Shown: positions 57,321-64,000 of the stretch, piece after piece
How the letters are laid out: each line of letters opens with the position of its first letter
How positions within the stretch are numbered: position 1 is the first letter of the stretch
From: an uncultured Bacteroidales bacterium
GTDB lineage: Bacteria > Bacteroidota > Bacteroidia > Bacteroidales > F082
Direction of reading: 5' to 3'
Length of the DNA: 64,000 bases
NCBI GenBank assembly: GCA_900318265.1
Contig: ONKA01000008.1
Location: 17,697 to 81,696 of the forward strand
Translations under genes and position numbers: made by a program
Notes under the pieces: model-generated
What the model was told of the DNA's origin: nothing
Databases searched by the model: none
What the model saw: only the letters and a program-made list of their open reading frames with translations

Positions 57321-58784
57321 TTAGAACTGGAAATAGATAAAGGGCTGGACGTCGCTGCTCTTGATTTGCAGGATGCATTGGATGAGGATAATAAAGGCCA
57401 CCACCTTGACCAAAAAAGGCGTGCGGATGTAAGCCCGCTCCACTTTGCCAAACTTCGACGAAGGAATAGCGTGAATGGCGACAGCCAACAAAAGCAACAG
57501 CACAAAGAGCTTGCGGGTCTCGAAGAAGACGGGCAGATAAGCAAGGTCGAACGAATTGAACACTTGGCCTATGATCTCCCAAGCCGTAGCAAAACTGTCG
57601 GCGCGGAAGAAAATCCACAGGAAGACGACAAAATGCAAGGTGATAAACCAACCAACTATCCGAGCTATACGATACTCTTTAAGCTTTCCCTTGGTGATTA
57701 TTTGCCACAGCTTGTCGACGATAAGGCCCACACCATGCATGCCACCCCAGAAGATGAACTTCCAGTTGGCTCCGTGCCATAAACCACCGAGCAACATGGT
57801 GATAAGGAGGTTCAAATAGGTACGGAATTTCCCTTTGCGGTTACCTCCCAAAGGAATATAGAGATAATCGCGCAACCACGACGAAAGGCTGATGTGCCAC
57901 CGCCTCCAAAAGTCGGTCAGCGAGGTGCTTTGGTAGGGCTTGTTGAAATTGATGCCCAAGTCGAAGCCCATCATCTTGCCCATACCGATAGCCATGTCGG
58001 TATAGCCTGAGAAGTCGCAATAGATTTGTATCGCGTAGCCATAAATGGCCATCAAAGTCTCCACGCCTGAATATGCTCCAGGATTGGCAAACACGAGGTC
58101 GTTGTATTGAGAAAGATAATCGGCCAAAATGGACTTCTTGAACAAGCCCATCATAATCAGGAAAAAGCCCTTCTCTATCTCGTTACGGTTTAATACGATG
58201 TCTTTCTTCAGTTGGGGCAAGAAACTCTTTGCACGAACAATAGGTCCAGCCACCAATTGTGGGAAAAAGGTGATATAGAAAGCATAGTCGAGAAAGTCCT
58301 TCTCCTCCTCCAACTCACGACGATAAACGTCGATGGCATAGCTCAACAGCTGGAAAGAATAGAAGGAGATGCCCACAGGCAGCAGGATGTCCCAATGATG
58401 GAACTCCTTCCCAATGATCAAGAAGAAATTCTCGCCCAAGAAATTGGCATATTTGAAATAGCCCAAAACGCCCAAAACCACGGCAACGACACCCGCCAGC
58501 CACCACTTGCGTCCACCGCCTTCGCATCGACTCATGCGGCGCGTCATCAAATAGACCGCCACCAACGTACCAATGAGTAGCAGCACAAAGATGCCACTGG
58601 TCTTATAGTAGAAAAACAGGCTAAAAGCCAGTAAAAAGAGTGTGCGTGGCCTCTTGTGACGATAAACAGCCGCATAAATCGCCAGCACCAAGATGCCCAA
58701 CACCAGAAACTCAAAACTGTTGAACAACAACGGAGCCTCTGGACGGTAGACAAAAACATCGTATAGCAATTCCTTGAAGTTCAT
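57321..58784 (-). CDS. MBOAT-family O-acyltransferase (AlgI-like)
   Basis: A 487-aa polytopic membrane protein. MBOAT signatures: LLPVGISFYSFQLLSYAIDVYR, FFPQLVAGPIVRA, CDFSGYTDMAIGMGKMMG, STSLTDFWRRWHISLSSWLRDYLYIPLGGNRKG and the catalytic His in LGGLWHGANWKFIFWGG (about residue 336). Such proteins move acetyl or other acyl groups across the membrane for transfer to exported polysaccharides. Last of a minus-strand operon esterase-SGNH-MBOAT in which each start overlaps the previous stop by 4 nt. The acceptor glycan is not known; it could be the product of the flippase operon. Confidence 0.93.
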   Translation of the reverse strand: MNFKELLYDVFVYRPEAPLLFNSFEFLVLGILVLAIYAAVYRHKRPRTLFLLAFSLFFYYKTSGIFVLLLIGTLVAVYLMTRRMSRCEGGGRKWWLAGVVAVVLGVLGYFKYANFLGENFFLIIGKEFHHWDILLPVGISFYSFQLLSYAIDVYRRELEEEKDFLDYAFYITFFPQLVAGPIVRAKSFLPQLKKDIVLNRNEIEKGFFLIMMGLFKKSILADYLSQYNDLVFANPGAYSGVETLMAIYGYAIQIYCDFSGYTDMAIGMGKMMGFDLGINFNKPYQSTSLTDFWRRWHISLSSWLRDYLYIPLGGNRKGKFRTYLNLLITMLLGGLWHGANWKFIFWGGMHGVGLIVDKLWQIITKGKLKEYRIARIVGWFITLHFVVFLWIFFRADSFATAWEIIGQVFNSFDLAYLPVFFETRKLFVLLLLLAVAIHAIPSSKFGKVERAYIRTPFLVKVVAFIILIQCILQIKSSDVQPFIYFQF

Positions 58785-59611
58785 TCTCTGACCATTTGCA
58801 GTATCGTCGTATGAGGGACTTTATTATACTTTTGTTCCGGCGGCGTCATCTCAATGGGCGAATGGGCATCGCGACTGAGATAAACAGCAATGGAGTCCAT
58901 CCACATGGAGGCCGATTCCCTAGTAGGATGCGCACCGTCCTTATAGCGATCATATTTCAGCTTCTTCGACTCGAAATAGCGCGATTCACCCACATTGGTG
59001 ACAATCATCTCATTGATGCCTGTATCGTCTTTCCAGTTGGGCGGGCCGACCCATACGAAAGGCGTCCTGCCAAGCTGTTTGACTATGTGTTTGACATAAT
59101 CCGTACGCTTCTCAATGATGTCGCGCACGAAAAGCTCGTTGGAACCTATGGTCAGCAAGACGTAGGTAGGCTCATGCTTTTTGATGAAATAGGCTATGGT
59201 GTCGCTAGTGCCATATTGTTTGGTAGTGGCGCCATACCAGATCACACAATACATGTCGTATCCATTGGCTATGCAATAGTCGTTCAGGCGGATACGCAGA
59301 TACTCGTTCATCGAATCGCCAATCAACAAGAAATGCACCTTTCCAGTGGAGTCGGTTGGCGACAAGGTGCTATCTTTCACCGGTTCTTCAGCCACCAGTG
59401 TATCAATGGTTTTCAAAGTATCCTGCTTGAGCGTATCACTAACGGCATACTTGGCAATGCTCATTTTCTTTAGGTCAAAAGAGACCAAGGTGTCCTTGCA
59501 TAGGAAGGCATAGCATGAAAACAGCATCAAACTCACTACCATCAAGGCCAGATAGCCCCAATAGGAACGAGGGATGCGGCTGCGTCGCTTTGCATTGTTG
59601 TCGGTCATCAC
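58781..59611 (-). CDS. Membrane-anchored SGNH hydrolase, acyltransferase partner
   Basis: A 276-aa protein with an N-terminal transmembrane anchor (SYWGYLALMVVSLMLFSCYAFL) after a basic cytoplasmic start, a Ser/Thr/Asp linker of about 50 residues, and an SGNH domain: LLIGDSMNEYLRIRL (nucleophile Ser), VLLTIGSNELFVR (Asn) and YKDGAHPTRESASMWMD (Asp/His). This matches DUF459-type or AlgJ-like partners that finish O-acetylation on the periplasmic side of MBOAT proteins. Overlaps both neighbours by 4 nt. Initiation could also be at the second Met. Confidence 0.86.
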   Translation of the reverse strand: MMTDNNAKRRSRIPRSYWGYLALMVVSLMLFSCYAFLCKDTLVSFDLKKMSIAKYAVSDTLKQDTLKTIDTLVAEEPVKDSTLSPTDSTGKVHFLLIGDSMNEYLRIRLNDYCIANGYDMYCVIWYGATTKQYGTSDTIAYFIKKHEPTYVLLTIGSNELFVRDIIEKRTDYVKHIVKQLGRTPFVWVGPPNWKDDTGINEMIVTNVGESRYFESKKLKYDRYKDGAHPTRESASMWMDSIAVYLSRDAHSPIEMTPPEQKYNKVPHTTILQMVRE

Positions 59612-60432
59612 TGATTCTTTTTCTGGCTAAAGAGCCAATGGAAGATTCCAGGAGTGGAAAATGCCTGGTCCCAACACAAATGGCCCAATTGGGAATAGGT
59701 GACATACTTTAGCTTGGTGTTGCCAGCAGCCCGCAAGGCATTCACCATTTGTGCACTACGTATGGGTTTCACCAGTTTGTCCTTTTGCCCGTGAAACACG
59801 TATATGGGCATGTCTTTCATCCTTTTGGCATAAGCGGGGTCGCCACCGCCGCAGATGGCTATGCCAGCAGCAAAAGTCTCAGGACGACGTTGCAGCGCAT
59901 CCCAAACGCCAAAACCACCCATCGAGATGCCACAGACATATACACGGTTAGGATCCGTAACACCACATCCATTGAGGCAATCTATCAAAGCAAACACGGC
60001 TTTCATTTGGGCAGTCGGTTCCGCTTCCATCTGGTGTTCAGGAAGTGTCCAATCCGTATTCACCCAACGCTGTTCATTCGGGCATTGGGGAACCAAAAGG
60101 ACAAACGGATATTGATTCGTCACCGAATCTTCGAGGAAAAAACGTATGCAATGAAAGAGCTGATTACTATTGTCATTACCCCGCTCCCCTGCCCCATGCA
60201 AGAAAACCACGAGAGGCACAGCCTCGGTCGTGGACTCGGCTTTCACGGAACGATAAAGGCGGTAAGGAAGCGTGTCGTTGCCTTCCACATACCGTCCCGA
60301 CTCAAACAGCGTCGTATCGGGGAATGGAGGAGCGACATTCTTATTCCCCTGCGCCCATAGGGTGTTCCCAGCCATCAATGCCAAGAACACAAAGAAGCCT
60401 ATCAGCCTCGATGTGATGCGAAACAGTCCCAT
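59608..60432 (-). CDS. Secreted alpha/beta-hydrolase esterase
   Basis: A 274-aa protein with a signal peptide (ITSRLIGFFVFLALMAGNTLWAQ). LHGAGERG forms the oxyanion region; the nucleophile Ser is in VCGISMGGFGVW (GxSxG), the Asp in HGQKDKLV and the His in QLGHLCWDQAF, an arrangement of PHB-depolymerase/feruloyl-esterase-like and prolyl-oligopeptidase-type hydrolases. First gene of the O-acylation operon, so it could deacylate the same glycan or release acyl groups from substrates. No -7 box with good match is seen upstream; it lies 12 bp from the DUF3467 stop and may be read from there. Confidence 0.86.
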   Translation of the reverse strand: MGLFRITSRLIGFFVFLALMAGNTLWAQGNKNVAPPFPDTTLFESGRYVEGNDTLPYRLYRSVKAESTTEAVPLVVFLHGAGERGNDNSNQLFHCIRFFLEDSVTNQYPFVLLVPQCPNEQRWVNTDWTLPEHQMEAEPTAQMKAVFALIDCLNGCGVTDPNRVYVCGISMGGFGVWDALQRRPETFAAGIAICGGGDPAYAKRMKDMPIYVFHGQKDKLVKPIRSAQMVNALRAAGNTKLKYVTYSQLGHLCWDQAFSTPGIFHWLFSQKKNQ

Positions 60433-60444
60433 ATACTATTGAAA

Positions 60445-60762
60445 TCAAGCCTGAGCCGTAGGAGCACCCATGCTGAACGGGGCAATGCCACCGCCGTCGG
60501 TGATGGTGCCAAACTGCTGCTCATATTTGGCGATATTGTCGGCCAAAGCCTTGTACAGACGCTTGGCATTCAAGGGGTTCATGATCACTCTTGAACGGAC
60601 CTTGGCCTTGGGTGTGCCCGGCATCATTTGGGCGAAGTCAATAATAAACTCATTGGGCGAGTGGGTGATGATAGCCAGATTGGAGTACTTGCCCTCAGCG
60701 ATCTCGTCGCTAATTTCTATATTCAGTTGGTTTTTCTGATTGTTTTCCATCTTGTTTTTCAT
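60445..60762 (-). CDS. DUF3467-domain protein
   Basis: A 105-aa protein (or 101 aa from the second Met at 60750). DUF3467 core: NIEISDEIAEGKYSNLAIITHSPNEFIIDFAQMMPG...AKVRSRVIMNPLNAKRLYKALADNIAKYEQQFG. The family is small, cytoplasmic and of unknown function. It starts only 4 bp after the rpoC terminator T-tract, so expression would come from read-through or an unrecognised promoter. Confidence 0.9.
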   Translation of the reverse strand: MKNKMENNQKNQLNIEISDEIAEGKYSNLAIITHSPNEFIIDFAQMMPGTPKAKVRSRVIMNPLNAKRLYKALADNIAKYEQQFGTITDGGGIAPFSMGAPTAQA

Positions 60763-60765
60763 ATT

Positions 60766-60800
60766 AAAAAGCGGGGACAGCCTTTCGGTCGTCCCCGCTT
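60766..60800 (-). terminator. Intrinsic terminator after rpoC
   Basis: Minus-strand AAGCGGGGAC (60800-60791) pairs with GTCCCCGCTT (60778-60769), loop about 12 nt, followed by a T-run. It lies between rpoC and the DUF3467 gene. Confidence 0.82.
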
Positions 60801-60813
60801 AGTTCAACACTTG

Positions 60814-63800
60814 TTAGAGAGCGGCCTTTTCTTGCAGCTCCTCGAACTCTTCACGAGAACCCACAATCAAGTCCTCATACTCACGCAGACCCGTACCGGC
60901 AGGAATCTTGTGACCGACGATCACATTCTCCTTCATGCCGAGCAGGAAGTCGCTCTTTGCTGCGATGGCAGCGTTGGTCAGCACCTTGGTGGTCTCCTGG
61001 AAGGAGGCAGCCGAGATGAAGCTGTCGGTAGCCAATGCAGCACGGGTGATACCTTGCAGCACCTGCTTGGCAGTTGCAGGACGGGCAGGACGCACCTGAG
61101 GCAGTGTCAGGTCCTTACGTTTCAGTGCCGACTCTTCCTCACGAAGCTTCATGGCCGAAACGATTTCGCCCTTCATCAGCTTCTCGGAAGCGCCGTTGTC
61201 TTCCACGAAGAACTTACCGTAGATGTCATCGTTCTCTTCTTGGAAAGTCAGCTTGTTGACCAACTCGCCTTGCAGGAAACGGGTGTCGCCCGGGTCGACA
61301 ATCTCGACCTTACGCATCATCTGACGCACGATGACCTCAAAGTGCTTGTCGTTGATGACCACACCTTGCTGACGATACACGCTTTGGGCCTCATTGACGA
61401 TGTATTCTTGCACCTTCATGGGTCCCATGATCTCCAGGATACTGTTAGGCGTGATGACACCTTCGGAAAGCGGTTGACCTGCCTTCACGAAGTCATTCTC
61501 CTGAGCCAGGATCTGCTTCGAAGTCGGGATGAGGTAACGTTTCTCCTCGCCCGTCTTAGCCGTCACGACGACCTCACGGTTGCCGCGCTTCAGTTTCTTC
61601 TCAAGGTGGACGATACCGTCAATCTCGGAAACCACGGCCGGGTCGATGGAGTTACGGGCCTCAAACAGCTCCTGCACACGAGGCAGACCACCAGTGATAT
61701 CGCCGCCGCCAGAGACGTTACGCGGGATACGCACCAGTTGATCACCAGCGGTGATGGCGTCACCTTCGCCAACAATGACGTGGGCGTCGACAGGCAAGTC
61801 GTAGGAAACCAAGGTCTCGCCGTTCTCATCAACGATGTCGATGAGCGGGTTCTTGGCACCTCTCTTACCTTCGATGATGACACGCTCGATGAAGCCGGTC
61901 TCAGCGATGGTCTCGTTACGATAGGTAACACCTTCAATCACATTCTGGAAGCGAACTTTACCGCTGTGCTCAGAAATGATAGTGGCATTATAGGGATCCC
62001 ATTCGCAAATCTTGTCGCCCTTCTTCACCTGATCGCCAGACTTGAAGAACAACTTGGCACCGTAAGGAACGTTGGTCGTCATCAAAACGACGTCGGTATG
62101 GTTGTCGTGCAGCTTCAATTCAGCCGAACGACCGATGACGATTTGATACTTGTCGCCATCCTTGTCGACCTCGACGGAACGGAGTTCGTCGATTTCGAGA
62201 TAGCCGTCATACTTGGCTTCGGTGCTGTTAGCCACCAGACCCTTCGATGCCTTACCACCAGAGTGGAAGGTACGCAAGGTCAGCTGGGTACCAGGCTCAC
62301 CGATGGACTGTGCGGCGATGACGCCCACAGCCTCACCTTTCTGCACCAGCTTGCTCGACGACAAGTTGCGGCCGTAGCAGTTGGCACACACACCGCGCTT
62401 CGACTCGCAAGTCAGCACAGAACGGATTTCGACGCTCTCCAACGGCGATTCGTCGATAGCCTCAGCCAGGGCTTCGTTGAGCTCCTGACCACTGGCAGCG
62501 ATAAGTTCACCCGTCTGAGGATGGAACACATCGTGCAAGGCCACACGACCGAGGATACGGTCGTACAACAAAGAGTGTTTGCCCGGCTCCTTGATCTCTT
62601 CACCACGCGAGATGGTCATACCACGGAGCGTGCCGCAGTCCTTCTCGGTGATGATGACATCGTGAGCCACGTCGACCAGACGACGGGTCAGGTAACCAGC
62701 GTCAGCGGTCTTCAGAGCGGTATCGGCCAAACCCTTACGAGCACCGTGGGTGGAGATGAAGTACTCCAACACCGACAGACCCTCTTGGAAGTTCGACAGA
62801 ATTGGGTTCTCGATGATTTCGGAGCCGCCCGAGCCAGCCTTCATAGGCTTGGCCATCAGACCTCTCATGCCGCAGAGCTGCGACACCTGAGCCTCGGAAC
62901 CACGAGCACCAGAGTGCAACATCATGTACACAGGATTGAAGCCTTGGTCGTCGCTCGACAACACCTTCATCACCTCTTGGGTCAACTTGGCGTTGACGTC
63001 AGTCCAAAGGTCGACAATCTGGTTGTAACGTTCGTTGGGACCCATGAAGCCCATCTTTTCGAACTCACGGATCTCAGCGGCCTTGGCGTTAGCATCAGAG
63101 ATGAGGTTGCTCTTCATCTGAGGAACGAGGACGTTACCCAAGTTGAACGACAGACCTCCTTTATAGGCCTGATAATAACCCATGTTCTTGATGTCGTCAA
63201 GGAACTTGGTGGTGACGGCAGTGCCTTCCATACGCACCATGTCACCGACGATGCTACGAAGCGACTTCTTGGTCAACAGCTCGTTGATGAAGCCGTAGTC
63301 ATCAGGAACCACTTGGTTGAAGATGACGCGACCCACAGTGGTCTCGACAAGCTTCGTAACAAGTTTGTCCTCTTCGCGCACTTTAACGCGCACCTTGATG
63401 ATGGCGTGCATGTCGGCACGACCTTCATTGTGAGCGATAATCACCTCTTCCGGAGAATAGAACGACATGCCCTCACCTTTCACAGGATGCTCAGGCGTGC
63501 TCTTACGCGGCTTGGTGATGTAGTACAGACCCAAAACCATGTCCTGCGAAGGCAGCGTGATAGGAGCGCCATTCGAGGGGTTCAGGATGTTGTGTGAAGC
63601 CAGCATCAGGATCTGGGCTTCAAGCACTGCGGCGTTGCCCAACGGTACGTGGACAGCCATCTGGTCACCGTCGAAGTCGGCGTTGAATGCCGTACATACC
63701 AAGGGGTGCAGACGGATTGCTTTACCTTCGATGAGCTTCGGCTGGAAGGCCTGGATACCCAGACGGTGCAGCGTAGGAGCACGGTTCAGCAGGATCGGGT

Positions 63801-64000
63801 GACCCTTCAGGATATTTTCGAGGATGTCCCACACGACGGGATCCTTGCGGTCGACAATCTTCTTGGCCGATTTCACGGTCTTTACGATGCCGCGCTCGAT
63901 GAGCTTGCGGATCACGAACGGCTTGAACAGCTCGGCGGCCATATCCTTAGGCAGACCGCATTCGTTCATGTTCAGGTCGGGACCGACCACGATAACGGAA
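60814..64000 (-). CDS. rpoC: RNA polymerase beta' subunit, 5' part missing
   Basis: The frame is open at the window edge; the visible 1062 codons are the C-terminal part of Rpo[27 protein letters not shown] and [14 protein letters not shown] lead to the catalytic [15 protein letters not shown] with the three Mg-binding Asp. Later blocks include [22 protein letters not shown] (bridge-helix region), [16 protein letters not shown] (second zinc site), [15 protein letters not shown] and a C-terminal [20 protein letters not shown]. The first Met-like codon at 63990 (GTG) is internal. rpoB is expected just upstream, outside the window. Confidence 0.98.
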   Translation of the reverse strand, partial: SVIVVGPDLNMNECGLPKDMAAELFKPFVIRKLIERGIVKTVKSAKKIVDRKDPVVWDILENILKGHPILLNRAPTLHRLGIQAFQPKLIEGKAIRLHPLVCTAFNADFDGDQMAVHVPLGNAAVLEAQILMLASHNILNPSNGAPITLPSQDMVLGLYYITKPRKSTPEHPVKGEGMSFYSPEEVIIAHNEGRADMHAIIKVRVKVREEDKLVTKLVETTVGRVIFNQVVPDDYGFINELLTKKSLRSIVGDMVRMEGTAVTTKFLDDIKNMGYYQAYKGGLSFNLGNVLVPQMKSNLISDANAKAAEIREFEKMGFMGPNERYNQIVDLWTDVNAKLTQEVMKVLSSDDQGFNPVYMMLHSGARGSEAQVSQLCGMRGLMAKPMKAGSGGSEIIENPILSNFQEGLSVLEYFISTHGARKGLADTALKTADAGYLTRRLVDVAHDVIITEKDCGTLRGMTISRGEEIKEPGKHSLLYDRILGRVALHDVFHPQTGELIAASGQELNEALAEAIDESPLESVEIRSVLTCESKRGVCANCYGRNLSSSKLVQKGEAVGVIAAQSIGEPGTQLTLRTFHSGGKASKGLVANSTEAKYDGYLEIDELRSVEVDKDGDKYQIVIGRSAELKLHDNHTDVVLMTTNVPYGAKLFFKSGDQVKKGDKICEWDPYNATIISEHSGKVRFQNVIEGVTYRNETIAETGFIERVIIEGKRGAKNPLIDIVDENGETLVSYDLPVDAHVIVGEGDAITAGDQLVRIPRNVSGGGDITGGLPRVQELFEARNSIDPAVVSEIDGIVHLEKKLKRGNREVVVTAKTGEEKRYLIPTSKQILAQENDFVKAGQPLSEGVITPNSILEIMGPMKVQEYIVNEAQSVYRQQGVVINDKHFEVIVRQMMRKVEIVDPGDTRFLQGELVNKLTFQEENDDIYGKFFVEDNGASEKLMKGEIVSAMKLREEESALKRKDLTLPQVRPARPATAKQVLQGITRAALATDSFISAASFQETTKVLTNAAIAAKSDFLLGMKENVIVGHKIPAGTGLREYEDLIVGSREEFEELQEKAAL

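Noticed and set aside
60628-63597. A 989-codon open frame on the plus strand opposite rpoC.
   Set aside because: It is a mirror of the rpoC coding frame with His/Leu/Val-rich composition, no domain and no start signal; long antisense frames are common opposite highly expressed GC-balanced genes.
1-64000. CRISPR array, tRNA or rRNA genes, integron or insertion sequence.
   Set aside because: No regularly spaced repeats with unique spacers, no cloverleaf sequences and no transposase or integrase frames were seen; the repeats present are short dispersed palindromes.

Overview
The window reads as a chromosomal segment of a Bacteroidetes bacterium, most likely an uncultured Bacteroidales. Three things point there. 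Many genes are preceded by a TAnnTTTG -7 box (TATTTTTG or TACCTTTG) instead of a sigma-70 -10 box. Signal-peptide and lipoprotein genes are abundant. Components and cargo of the type IX secretion system (T9SS) occur throughout. No tRNA, rRNA, CRISPR array, integrase or transposase was seen. The first gene (amidohydrolase) and the last (rpoC) run off the window.

Layout. 1-3500: a lipoprotein amidohydrolase, a secreted beta-propeller protein and an NlpC/P60 lipoprotein. 3578-9468: a UvrA2-type ABC ATPase, a small T9SS cargo protein, a large beta-helix surface protein and an HD hydrolase. 9525-16383: a secreted protein, gcvT, a lipoprotein, a Na+/Ca2+ exchanger, a YggS PLP protein, ffh and folD. 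16497-26678: a secreted propeller protein, a PorE-like OmpA protein, an SGNH lipoprotein, a rhomboid protease, two EamA transporters, a lipoprotein, a SpoU methyltransferase, an EEP hydrolase, a GNAT protein and an MFS transporter. 26762-41842 is the T9SS core: two PorV paralogues, two tandem PorU sortases and GldJ, broken by a probable structured RNA, hsp20, a porin and a Gate-domain membrane protein. murF and anmK follow. 44617-49048: an ORF6N/PLD-like protein, then a surface-glycan operon (flippase, methyltransferase, glycosyltransferase). 49038-55059 (minus): a C10 peptidase with a T9SS tail, a zinc-ribbon protein, a DUF4159 protein, rsmE and argS. 55120-57260: pyrB-pyrI-lemA behind a leader with an attenuator. 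57321-60432: an O-acylation cassette (MBOAT, SGNH, esterase). 60445-64000: a DUF3467 gene and rpoC.

Working together. PorU, PorV, GldJ and the PorE-like protein would form or anchor the T9SS. The C10 peptidase and the 161-aa protein carry CTD-like tails and look like cargo. The order porV-porU-gldJ-murF resembles that remembered for Flavobacterium, but here porU is duplicated in tandem and a second porV lies nearby.

Most interesting observations: (1) a leader before pyrBI in which a 47-codon ORF runs through an intrinsic terminator and stops 4 nt before pyrB, the architecture of enterobacterial UTP-sensitive pyrBI attenuation; (2) duplicated PorU and PorV; (3) a probable structured RNA with twin GUGG-CCAC hairpins; (4) several families of dispersed palindromic repeats, including one exact 39-nt copy in inverse orientation and one probable insertion inside a glycosyltransferase reading frame; (5) an exact three-fold 42-nt expansion in an ORF6N gene.
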